Shown here in pieces: positions 17,262-25,387 of a stretch of 62,473 bases of DNA. Below the pieces are notes generated by a model that had not been told where the DNA came from, ran no database searches, and saw nothing but the letters and a program-made list of their open reading frames with translations. Source of the DNA: Treponema sp. (GTDB lineage: Bacteria; Spirochaetota; Spirochaetia; Treponematales; Treponemataceae); assembly GCA_012519415.1 (NCBI GenBank), contig JAAYQG010000141.1, positions 1 to 62,473 on the forward strand, given 5' to 3'. The stretch's first letter is position 1. Each line of letters begins with the position of its first letter. The position numbers and the translations under genes were made by a program.

Positions 17262-17733
17262 AGATAAAATCCTTGTAAATTTGTTTTGAATCTTAAAAAG
17301 CTACGATTCTTGTTAAGTATTTCATGCCTGAAACGCTTTTGCGTAACATACGGAATGAACTTGGAGTGCATTTTTCTAATGAAAAATCTTAGAAGCTATA
17401 AATTTTGTGCGAAGCTCCCACTAACATAGATAATTGATATATATATATTTGTCAATAAATGAAATACCCTAAAAACAAAAACCAAACTAAAACCGCCTTG
17501 TAGTTCGCGCTTGCCGTAAACTACAAATTTTGCCAGATTAACCCCAAAATTTTAGCTCCAACCCAAACGCAAAACCCGTAGTGCCCAAGCGTCGAGTTTT
17601 GTAAAAGCAAAACTCGTCAGTTTAATCAGACAAGGACGTCTGATTAAACTGCAAACGCCCACAATTATCAATAATTTTTTCCCCATTAAAAAAATTTATG
17701 TTATAATCAAAAATGTAATTTTTGGAGGTTTTT
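17262..17733. other. Intergenic region with four hairpins and the hemerythrin promoter
   Basis: The abfA-proximal 200 bp hold AT-rich DNA with a run of TA dinucleotides. From 17498 to 17651 come four hairpins (separate repeat entry). TATAAT at 17702-17707 is the hemerythrin -10, without a recognisable -35, giving a leader of about 20 bases. No gene. Confidence 0.5.
17498..17651. repeat. Cluster of four hairpins, possible divergent relative of the 158-bp units
   Basis: Stems in order: TTGTAGTT/AACTACAA (17498-17505 with 17519-17526), AAATTTTG/CAAAATTT (17525-17532 with 17545-17552), CGAGTTTTG/CAAAACTCG (17593-17601 with 17608-17616) and a perfect 14-bp CAGTTTAATCAGAC/GTCTGATTAAACTG (17618-17631 with 17638-17651). 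None has a T-tract. The 12-13-base loops of the first two and the overall design recall the tandem units near 60.6 kb, but the sequence is different, so kinship is inference. Confidence 0.5.
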
Positions 17734-18141
17734 ATGATTGAGCGTATTGAATGGGACGATTCTTATCTTTTGGATGTTCAAGAAATTGACTTGCAACATA
17801 AAAAATTGATTTTGATTGCAAATGAACTTTACGATGTTGCTGTTGGAGATGATTCTTCATATAAAGTTTTAATGCCAAAAATAATAAAAAAACTCTCCGA
17901 TTACACTGTATATCATTTTTCTGCAGAAGAAGCTTTTATGAAAAGATATGGATATGCAGACTGGAACATACATAAAATTGCACACGATAATTTTGTAAAC
18001 GAAATAACGAGTCAAATTAAAAAACTCATTACAGGTTCTAAAGATGATGTTCTTAATTTTTATAAATATATTGTAAACTGGATTTTAACACACATTGCAA
18101 AAACCGATAAAATCTGGGCAAGTTTTGTAAAAGGAAAGTAA
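17734..18141 (+). CDS. Bacteriohemerythrin
   Basis: A 135-residue four-helix-bundle protein with the full set of di-iron ligands: His22, His61, Glu65, His80, His84, His120 and Asp125 (HxxxE, HxxxH, HxxxxD). It binds O2 reversibly; in anaerobes this serves oxygen sensing, delivery or detoxification. The start at 17734 is fixed by GGAGG at 17724-17728; an in-frame upstream codon at 17722 overlaps that site and is rejected. It stands alone, between two regulatory-looking intergenic regions. Confidence 0.93.
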   Translation: MIERIEWDDSYLLDVQEIDLQHKKLILIANELYDVAVGDDSSYKVLMPKIIKKLSDYTVYHFSAEEAFMKRYGYADWNIHKIAHDNFVNEITSQIKKLITGSKDDVLNFYKYIVNWILTHIAKTDKIWASFVKGK

Positions 18142-18580
18142 ATTAGTATGTTTTTTTTACAAATCGGTTGCTAAGAAAGGTATAATACATTACATACCAT
18201 TCTTCCAAACAAGTAGCAAAAAGACGAAATTTTTAAGATTTTTGCTTGAATTTTTATGAATGAAACATATTGCGATTTCGTGTTTTGTAAATTCGTTAAA
18301 TCTTCTTTTTTAAAAATTGTCTAAGCACTGTAATTTTATATAGCGGTTGAAACAACAAAGCTTATTAAAATTACACTATTTTTATTCGTTCGATAAGTTT
18401 AATGCTTATTCTTTATATTAAAGCATTAAACTATCATAATTCCGGTATGGAGAGAGCCGCTTGAAGTTACCAAAACTCATAAAAAAGGAATTCTCAACCA
18501 GAAGGAATTATATTCGGCGTTGTGCCGTAGCGTTGGTTTTGCTTTTAGATTCTTTACTTCAATAAAACAAGGATAAAAGA
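18142..18580. other. Long leader upstream of the EAL-domain gene
   Basis: A likely promoter (TTTACA 18156-18161, TATAAT 18181-18186, 19-base spacing) would give a leader near 390 bases. It contains a 12-bp perfect hairpin (18396-18407 with 18421-18432), then a stretch starting CCGGTATGG with GGTA/TACC complementarity around 18446-18472 and CGGC/GCCG at about 18514-18526. No U-rich terminator is seen. Nothing here matches a riboswitch family I know. Confidence 0.4.
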
Positions 18581-20776
18581 GTGCATAGAGTTTGGGATTT
18601 TAATAAAAAGCGATATCAGATACTCGGTTTTGCTTTAATTGCAGCGTTTTTTGTTGCTTGCACTTTATGGATTCTTTTGATGCAAATGAAAAAGTTTTCA
18701 AAAGAAAGCATTTACACAACGTTAGAAGCAGTTTCGGAACAACGCAAACATGAAATAGAAGCTGTTTTTGAATTTAGAAAAGAGAATCTTAATGTTGCCG
18801 CCAAATTTTTTGAAAACCCAAATGTGCGTTCTTCTAAAGAAGAATTGATAAAAAACCTAAGCTTATGCAAAGAAGGAACAATTTTTGATTATGTCTTTTT
18901 TGCAGATAAAAACGGAACTTGTATAAATAATTATGGTGAATATTACTTTATAAAAGATGTTCCTTTTTTTAAGGCAAGCATTAACGGAAAACCTTTTATT
19001 TATACATCTCACCATTTGCCAGCAAATGATGGACAAAGCTTTTCAACTATTACAGTTCCTGTACACGATGAAAACGATGATGTTATCGGCGTGATTGGAG
19101 GAACTTGTATACAAGAATTAACGAATAAGTTGCTTTTTCAAAATGTTGTTGGCAATATTTCATCATTTTTAATAGATTTTGAACATAACATTATTGCACA
19201 TTCTGAAGGTATCGCTGAAACAGATGAGGTTTTTAATTTTATAAAAAATTACAAAGCAGATGTAGAAAAACAAAAAAGACAGCAATCCGTAATTAACGAA
19301 GAACAATATTTTATAGTTGTTGATTCAATGATGCAAGGAGATTGGGTTCTTGTTTCTATGGCTGAAAAAAGCAAAATATCTGAAAAATATTTTACTGTCA
19401 GTCTTTGGGGAGTTTTGGCATCTACATTTAATTTTTTAATTTTTTCTATATTGATAATGATTATGGTGCTAATTTATACTACTCACCTTAATCAAATTAA
19501 ACGCCATGTTTTTGTAGATCCGGTAACACAAGGTATTAGTTACAATAAATTTCTTGAAGATGCTGAAAAATATGTAAAATATCATAAGTCTGGCTCTATT
19601 CTTGCAGTTTGTCTTGATATAAACGATTTTCGTATTTTCAATGATTTGTATGGCTTTGAAGAGGGGAATAATCTTTTAAGGTTAGTTTATAAAATGCTTA
19701 AAGAGCATATTTCTAGCGGACTTGTGTGTCGTGTTAAAAGCGATACGTTTTATATAATTACAGATTTTGAAGCGACAGAAGCAGAATTAATCACTAAAAG
19801 GGAAATTCTTACAGATGATTTTAATACACTGCTTCAAAGAAACAAAAAACCGTATCACGTTGTGTTTACTGTAGGTTTTTATAGAGTTGAAGAATTCACA
19901 ACAAATGTTTCTTCTATATTTGAGCGTGCAAATCTTGTTCATAATTGTGCAAAAAAAGAGGGTCGATTAAATATTTTTTATCAAGAAAGGCTGCGTCAAG
20001 ATGCAATAAAGCAAAAGGTAATTGAAAATACAATGTATGATGCATTTACAAATCTTGAATTTCAAATGTATCTTCAGCCAAAGTGCGAACTTCTTTCTAA
20101 AAGATTAGTAGGAGCCGAAGCACTGGTTAGATGGGAAAGTAACAGCGGAGCAAAACGATACCCTGATGAATTTATTCCCGTGTTTGAAAAAACGGGTTTT
20201 ATTGTTCAGCTTGATTTATATATGATGGAATGCACCTGCCAGCTTCTTAGGCATTGGATTGATTATGGAATTGAACCTGTTCCAATTTCCGTTAATCAGT
20301 CAAAGCATTTGCTATTAAATCCGATTTATTTTAATGTAATAACTACGACAATTGAAAAATATAATTTGCCGCCGGAACTTATAGAAGTTGAAATTACTGA
20401 AACAATTATGTATGACAATACGGAAGCATTGAACAAGCTTATTATAAACTTGCATAGCTATGGAATTCGTGTTGCTATTGACGACTTTGGTTCCGGTTAT
20501 TCATCTTTGATTTTGCTTAGAGATATAAAAGCTGATGTTCTAAAAATAGACAAAACTTTTATTTATAAAGCAGAACGAGATTCAAAGGGCAAAAAGATTC
20601 TTTCTTCTATTATACAGCTGGCAAGTACGTTAAACATGAAGATTCTTGCCGAAGGTGTTGAAACTGAAAATCAGCTGTTAATGCTTGCAGATTTAGGCTG
20701 TCGAGAAGTTCAAGGCTATCTTTTCGGCAGGCCTGTTCCCGCAAAAGCATTTGCCGGAACATTTTATAGATCATAA
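18581..20776 (+). CDS. Membrane c-di-GMP phosphodiesterase (sensor-GGDEF-EAL)
   Basis: 731 residues. An N-terminal membrane helix (about 14-36), an extracytoplasmic dCACHE-like sensor (about 40-270) and a second helix (about 275-305) lead to a GGDEF domain whose signature is eroded to RVKSDTF, so no cyclase activity is expected. The EAL domain (about 475-725) has an intact set: EALVRW, Asn in ISVNQSK, EITET, AIDDFGSGYSSL, LKIDKTF and AEGVET. It should hydrolyse c-di-GMP in response to an extracellular ligand, with the GGDEF part possibly binding GTP as an allosteric site. The GTG at 18581 follows AAGGAT. Confidence 0.9.
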   Translation: MHRVWDFNKKRYQILGFALIAAFFVACTLWILLMQMKKFSKESIYTTLEAVSEQRKHEIEAVFEFRKENLNVAAKFFENPNVRSSKEELIKNLSLCKEGTIFDYVFFADKNGTCINNYGEYYFIKDVPFFKASINGKPFIYTSHHLPANDGQSFSTITVPVHDENDDVIGVIGGTCIQELTNKLLFQNVVGNISSFLIDFEHNIIAHSEGIAETDEVFNFIKNYKADVEKQKRQQSVINEEQYFIVVDSMMQGDWVLVSMAEKSKISEKYFTVSLWGVLASTFNFLIFSILIMIMVLIYTTHLNQIKRHVFVDPVTQGISYNKFLEDAEKYVKYHKSGSILAVCLDINDFRIFNDLYGFEEGNNLLRLVYKMLKEHISSGLVCRVKSDTFYIITDFEATEAELITKREILTDDFNTLLQRNKKPYHVVFTVGFYRVEEFTTNVSSIFERANLVHNCAKKEGRLNIFYQERLRQDAIKQKVIENTMYDAFTNLEFQMYLQPKCELLSKRLVGAEALVRWESNSGAKRYPDEFIPVFEKTGFIVQLDLYMMECTCQLLRHWIDYGIEPVPISVNQSKHLLLNPIYFNVITTTIEKYNLPPELIEVEITETIMYDNTEALNKLIINLHSYGIRVAIDDFGSGYSSLILLRDIKADVLKIDKTFIYKAERDSKGKKILSSIIQLASTLNMKILAEGVETENQLLMLADLGCREVQGYLFGRPVPAKAFAGTFYRS

Positions 20777-20808
20777 ATTATGCAGCTTTGGTATCTTATC
20801 TAAAACTT

Positions 20809-20857
20809 AAAAAGCACAAGCAAAACCGTCGATTTGTCGGTCAAGCTTGTGCTTTTT
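20809..20857. terminator. Bidirectional terminator between convergent genes
   Basis: AAAAAGCACAAGC (20809-20821) pairs with GCTTGTGCTTTTT (20845-20857). The loop holds a smaller CCG/CGG stem. A- and T-tracts flank both sides, so it serves the EAL gene and the acyl-CoA synthetase gene. Confidence 0.85.
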
Positions 20858-20904
20858 TATGTTTCACTTGTAAACTTTTTAAGTTTTGTATAAAAAGCTG
20901 TGTG

Positions 20905-22638
20905 TTATTTTTTGTAATTTCTTTTTACTTTTTGTGTTGTTGTCATTTCGTGTGGCTCATCAAGAATTGTGATTTTTGAAATGCGAGCATATGGCTGTAA
21001 TGTTTTGTTTACTTTTTCTACAATATCAAAAATAGCATTGTAGATTGCATCTTGTGCAGCTATATCGCCACGCTGTACACCAAGCTTTTTAAGCAAATCT
21101 TCTGCTGGATAAACTTGAGCTTCGATTCCCTCAGATTTTGAACCGTCTTTTATCTCGTAACCGACAACTGTAATTTGAGTAATATCGTTGAAATAAAGCT
21201 GGAAAGCATTTTCAACTTCTTCCGGATAAACGTTTTTGCCGCCGGCTGTAACAATGAGATTTTTTGCTCTTCCGCAAAGATAAAGATAATTTTCATCGTC
21301 CATCCAGCCTAAATCGCCCGTTTTAAGAAATCCGTCTTCTGTAAACATTTCAGCTGTTTCTTCTGGCATATTATAATAGCCCTGCATAACCATAGAGCCT
21401 TTTACAACAACTTCGCCTATGCCGTTTTCGTCTTTGTCGATAATTTTCATTTCCATATAAGGTGAAAAATCTCGCCCGACGCTTTCAATCTTAAAATGCT
21501 CAATAGGATTAAGCGCAATAATCGGAGAAGTTTCCGTTAATCCATATCCTTGAATAAAATCAATTCCAAGTTCTTGGTATGTGCGAAAAACACTTGCAGC
21601 TAAAGGGCCGCCGCCGCAAATTGCAACACGCCATGTGCTTATGTTTGCTTTTTCCAAGACAGACTTGAAAAGCTTTTTACCCGGATTTATTCCTGTAACT
21701 TTTTTGATAAAGTAGGAAAGTCCCATCAAGAATTTCATCAATCCATATACAAATAGCCCTTTTGCTCTTATTCCTTTCATAATTCCGGCTAAGAGTTTGT
21801 TGAATAAAAGCGGAACGCCAAGAATCAATGTGATTTTTCCTTCTCGGAGTTCTTTCATCATTCGAGAAACCGCCATTGATTTTCCAAAAACAATTTCCGC
21901 ACCGACAGAAATAGGATTTATAAAAGCCGCTTGCATTGTATATGCATGATGAATTGGGAGAAGAGCATAAAAAATATCTTCTTTTAAAATGAGCAAATTC
22001 GTTTGCGCAATAAAACAGTCTGAAACAAGGTTTTTATGAGAAAGCATAACGCCTTTTGGTTTTCCGGTTGTTCCCGAAGTAAAAAGAATGGCTGCCGTAT
22101 CATTTTCTGTTGATTGTTCCGGTGTAAAAGATTTTTCTGTTTTCAAGTTAAAAACATATGTTTCAGAAAATTTTTTGCTTAGTGAATAAATTTTTGCGCC
22201 GCATGAATTTTTAGAAAAATATTCATATTTTTCTTCATCAACAAAGAAAATTTTCGGTTTTGCTGTTTTCAAAAGATTTTCCGCTTCGTTTTCGTGTAAA
22301 GCATAATCAATTGGAACAATAATTGCGCCGACAAAACCTGCCGAAAGGTAAACAACACCCCACTCCGGAGAGTTTTTCCCTGAAACTGCAATGCGGTCGC
22401 CTTTTTTAACTCCAACGCTACAAAGCCATTGTGCAAGCTGATTTATTTTTTCTATAACTTGTGAGTATGTGTATGTTCGCTTTTCCGGATCAAAGTCTGT
22501 AAAGCAAGGTCTGTCTGCAAACCGTTCTGCACTAATTGTAATTAATTCTGCTAGCGTTGGCCATTCGCCTTTAAATGTTTTTCCTCGCCATGGTTCTATT
22601 GCTGCCCATGGGAGAGGTCGCTTTTGTATTTTCTTCAT
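20905..22638 (-). CDS. AMP-dependent acyl-CoA synthetase (long-chain fatty acid type)
   Basis: 577 residues of the ANL superfamily. The phosphate loop is LFTSGTTGKPKGVMLSH, followed by the A5-type GYGLTETSP, the hinge region TGDLGWMDDENYLYLCGR and a C-terminal lysine region. It adenylates a carboxylate and transfers it to CoA (or an acyl carrier protein). Overall similarity is to FadD/AMP-forming long-chain enzymes, but chain length is not readable. The start at 22638 (AAGGAT upstream) is preferred to 22680. Confidence 0.88.
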   Translation of the reverse strand: MKKIQKRPLPWAAIEPWRGKTFKGEWPTLAELITISAERFADRPCFTDFDPEKRTYTYSQVIEKINQLAQWLCSVGVKKGDRIAVSGKNSPEWGVVYLSAGFVGAIIVPIDYALHENEAENLLKTAKPKIFFVDEEKYEYFSKNSCGAKIYSLSKKFSETYVFNLKTEKSFTPEQSTENDTAAILFTSGTTGKPKGVMLSHKNLVSDCFIAQTNLLILKEDIFYALLPIHHAYTMQAAFINPISVGAEIVFGKSMAVSRMMKELREGKITLILGVPLLFNKLLAGIMKGIRAKGLFVYGLMKFLMGLSYFIKKVTGINPGKKLFKSVLEKANISTWRVAICGGGPLAASVFRTYQELGIDFIQGYGLTETSPIIALNPIEHFKIESVGRDFSPYMEMKIIDKDENGIGEVVVKGSMVMQGYYNMPEETAEMFTEDGFLKTGDLGWMDDENYLYLCGRAKNLIVTAGGKNVYPEEVENAFQLYFNDITQITVVGYEIKDGSKSEGIEAQVYPAEDLLKKLGVQRGDIAAQDAIYNAIFDIVEKVNKTLQPYARISKITILDEPHEMTTTQKVKRNYKK

Positions 22639-22919
22639 ATAAAATCCTTTTTTCGGAAAAATCCGCATATCTTTCGACACATAATAATTCGTTTTAGTTG
22701 CAAAAAAGTTAAAAAATTTTCATTTTTTTGATTTATGCTGTATTTTATTAATATGGGGAAAGATGATTTTTATTTTTTATTTGAACAGTGCTCCAAATTT
22801 GGAATTTTGCCGATAATTGTAAAGATTTGCTGTAATCTATAAATTTTACTTTCAAAAACAATTGTCAAGGATGGCATATTGCTTTTCGCAAAAAATTGGA
22901 ATTTCACGGAGGAATAACA
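22639..22919. promoter_or_regulatory. Divergent promoter region
   Basis: It separates the acyl-CoA synthetase gene and the NlpC/P60 operon. TTGCCG (22807-22812) and TGTAAT (22831-22836), 18 bases apart, are the best plus-strand candidate. A GCCGATAA at 22809-22816 resembles a sigma-28 -10 but lacks a TAAA 15 bases upstream. Confidence 0.35.
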
Positions 22920-24035
22920 ATGAAAAAAATGCTTACACTGTGCATTTTGTTGTGCACGACGTTTTTATTTGTTTGCGCACAGGATTTAACTCCTGAAGAG
23001 CAGCGCACAAAATTCATTGACCAATGTAAAGCTTATTTGGGAACTCCTTACAAATACGGAGGAATTTCTAAAACAGGCATGGATTGTTCTGGATTTATTT
23101 ATATTTCTGCAAGACAGGCTTTAGATATAAAGTTGCCACGCCGTGCAGAAGATTTGTATAATGCAACGGAACGTCTTGATAAAGCACAGTTGCAGCCTGG
23201 AGATTTTCTATTTTTTAAATCTGCAAACAGTATTAATCATGCGGCTGTTTACCTTGGTAATGATGAGTTTATACATTCTGCAAGCGATGGTCCTAAAACA
23301 GGTGTAATAATTTCCAAGTTAAGCGATTCTTATTGGGACTCAACTTTTGTAGGCGGTGGAAAATTTTTGCCGGTAGCTACAAATCCTGAAAGAATAGGAC
23401 AAAAAATTGTTGAAAAAGCGGAAGCTGTTTCTGCTACGGTTCCTAAAAAAACAGAACCGGAGGTTCTTCCTGTTGCAGTTATGCCGGATAATGAAGATGA
23501 TTTTGTTCCTGTCGAAGCTGTTCCTGCCGGAACAGAAAATCAAGGCGAAGTATTTACTGCAATTCCGGTTCCCGGTACAATTAGTGCGAACGATGCTTTA
23601 GCAAAAGAAGCTGCAAAACAAAAAGAAGAACTTGCTGCAAAAGAAGCTGCGCTCAAAGAAGCACAAGCTCGTGCAGACGAACAATCAAGAGCACTTGCAG
23701 AAGCTCAAGCCCAGTTAAGGCTTGCACAAGAACAAGCAGCATTAAAAGAAACACAAGCTAAAACAGCTCAAATGCAGTCGCAACAGAGTCTGATAGCCCA
23801 AGAAACAGTGCAAGCTGCAAAAGAAGCGAAAGAAGCAGCTGAAGAAGCAACTGCCGCTGCAAAAGAGGCAACAGCTGCTGCAAAAGAAGCGAAAGCTGCC
23901 GCCGAAGAGGCAACTGCCGCTGCCGAAGACGCAACAATTGCAAGTAAAGATGCTCTTAAAGCTATCAATATGAGCTATCGTTCGATTCTTTCTTTTCCAG
24001 ATGTAACTATTTCCGACGACGGTTTTATTTACTAG
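22920..24035 (+). CDS. Secreted NlpC/P60 endopeptidase with alanine-rich coiled-coil tail
   Basis: 371 residues. A signal peptide (1-20, cleaved after VCA) is followed by an NlpC/P60 domain (about 25-145) with catalytic Cys56 in MDCSGF, His107 in INHAAVYLG and polar His119. These enzymes cut the D-Glu-mDAP/Orn bond in peptidoglycan stems. Next come an acidic, proline/valine-rich linker and a long charged Ala/Glu/Lys/Gln coiled coil (about 225-350) with near-perfect short repeats of the AAKEA/AAEEATAAA kind. The tail may span the periplasm or drive oligomers. GGAGG precedes the ATG at 22920. The lipoprotein gene follows after 1 base. Confidence 0.85.
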   Translation: MKKMLTLCILLCTTFLFVCAQDLTPEEQRTKFIDQCKAYLGTPYKYGGISKTGMDCSGFIYISARQALDIKLPRRAEDLYNATERLDKAQLQPGDFLFFKSANSINHAAVYLGNDEFIHSASDGPKTGVIISKLSDSYWDSTFVGGGKFLPVATNPERIGQKIVEKAEAVSATVPKKTEPEVLPVAVMPDNEDDFVPVEAVPAGTENQGEVFTAIPVPGTISANDALAKEAAKQKEELAAKEAALKEAQARADEQSRALAEAQAQLRLAQEQAALKETQAKTAQMQSQQSLIAQETVQAAKEAKEAAEEATAAAKEATAAAKEAKAAAEEATAAAEDATIASKDALKAINMSYRSILSFPDVTISDDGFIY

Positions 24036-24036
24036 T

Positions 24037-24780
24037 ATGCAATTTATTAAAATACAAAAAAAATTCTACCTTGCTACATTGTTATGCTTGGTACTTTCAG
24101 CTTGGATGATTTTTACAAGCTGTACAACTTCTGTTTCTCTTGAAGCTCGACAAGATAAAACAGGTGCGGTTGCTATGCAGACGAAAATAAGCCCCTCTGT
24201 TCAGGCACTTCTTTCGTCGCTTGCTGGAGCAGATTCTACAGAGGCACTTTTTGATGAGGCACAAATACGTGCTTCATTAAAAGCTGCTGGTTTTGCTGTA
24301 ACAGGTTTGAAATTTCCATCTAAGTCCGCTCTTACAGTAACAGCAGAAACAAAAAATATAACAACAATGCTTCGCGGATCAAAAGATTTTATTTCTGTAA
24401 CAGGCGATAATGGCATAAGCGATATGCGAATTAAGCTTTCGCCTGAAAATATCCGTAAAGCTGTTGCAATAATGCCGGAAGATACAGCTCTTTATGTTGA
24501 GTTGCTTATTGCTCCTGTTTTTACCGGCGAGGCTATGACTGCACAAGAATATACTGATTTAATAGCTATCGCTTATGGCGAAAAGATAGCGCAAGATTTA
24601 CTCAAAGCAAAAGTAAATCTGATGTTTTCAGTGCCCGGAACAATTGTTTCCGCAGAAATGACTAACAGCAATGAAAATGATGTTATCGTAAAAAACAATG
24701 CTATTACAATGAGTATTCCTTTGATAAGATTGCTTACAGACTTAAAAGGAACGGAGTGTCGTATTCGTTGGAAAGAATAA
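24037..24780 (+). CDS. Lipoprotein of unknown function
   Basis: 247 residues. A lipobox ending FTSC places the lipidated Cys at 29. The mature part alternates strands and amphipathic helices (ARQDKTGAVAMQTKIS; KLSPENIRKAVAIMPEDTAL), with no catalytic motif. I do not recognise the family; similar treponemal proteins are annotated as hypothetical. It starts 1 base after the NlpC/P60 stop, so coupled translation and a shared envelope role are likely. Confidence 0.7.
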   Translation: MQFIKIQKKFYLATLLCLVLSAWMIFTSCTTSVSLEARQDKTGAVAMQTKISPSVQALLSSLAGADSTEALFDEAQIRASLKAAGFAVTGLKFPSKSALTVTAETKNITTMLRGSKDFISVTGDNGISDMRIKLSPENIRKAVAIMPEDTALYVELLIAPVFTGEAMTAQEYTDLIAIAYGEKIAQDLLKAKVNLMFSVPGTIVSAEMTNSNENDVIVKNNAITMSIPLIRLLTDLKGTECRIRWKE

Positions 24781-24921
24781 ATTAAAAAGTTTTATAAGCA
24801 GATTTTTCTGTTACTCTTAGTTAGGCTCAAATTTTGAAATTTGGTTTTGTATGCCTTTTTTAGACAGATGCTTTACCAGATTTCAAGAAAAGAGTACAAT
24901 CAGTTTTGATTGTGCATAGAC

Positions 24922-24953
24922 GTATCAGTTTGATACAGAAGTATCATTGATAT
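24922..24953. promoter_or_regulatory. Paired operator-like palindromes
   Basis: GTATCA-GTT-TGATAC (24922-24936) is followed, offset by 19 bases, by the shorter GTATCATTGATAT (24941-24953). Two like palindromes on about the same DNA face just before a gene suggest a regulator site, although a plain RNA hairpin is also possible. Confidence 0.35.
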
Positions 24954-24982
24954 TCTTAAACTCAATCATGGAGAGGGGCTTT

Positions 24983-25387
24983 ATGCTGAAAAAATTACTT
25001 TTTATTGTTTTGTTTGGTTTTGTTTCTTTTGTTTGTGTGTTTGCTCAAAACATAGACTCAAACAATATTAATCCGTGGGAAGAAATTGTAAATAGAACAT
25101 TTTCTGCTACAATTCCTGACACGTCAAAGACTTATACGATAGAAGTCCGTTTTTCTCCGTATGGAAATGAAGCTTACGTTACTTATGTAATTTTAGATAG
25201 CTTGTATCGTGAAAGTGATGCAGTTTATGCTGTTCGTGATGTAGCACGAAAACTTACAGAAGAATTCGGATATGATTGGTATAATTATGCATCCCCCGCT
25301 GTTTTGCGATTTGATAATGTTAATCATCTGGCTCGGTATAGAGCCAATATTATATTTAGGAGATATTTAATTCAGGAAGATAATTAA
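24983..25387 (+). CDS. Small secreted protein of unknown function
   Basis: 134 residues with a signal peptide (1-21, FAQ). The mature part is a compact alpha/beta domain (EVRFSPYGNEAYVTYVILDSL; DAVYAVRDVARKLTEEFGYDW) without known motifs. GGAG-rich sequence precedes the ATG at 24983. Its stop codon overlaps the pheS ATG by one base (TAATG at 25385-25389), so it is cotranscribed with pheS. Confidence 0.65.
   Translation: MLKKLLFIVLFGFVSFVCVFAQNIDSNNINPWEEIVNRTFSATIPDTSKTYTIEVRFSPYGNEAYVTYVILDSLYRESDAVYAVRDVARKLTEEFGYDWYNYASPAVLRFDNVNHLARYRANIIFRRYLIQEDN

Noticed and set aside
18440-18475. GEMM (c-di-GMP-I) riboswitch, suggested by CCGGTA...TTACC
   Set aside because: The conserved 5' half with GGGCAAACC and the GAAA tetraloop is missing.
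22809-22816. Sigma-28 promoter before the NlpC/P60 gene
   Set aside because: Only the -10 GCCGATAA matches; there is no TAAA 15 bases upstream and a sigma-70 pair overlaps it.
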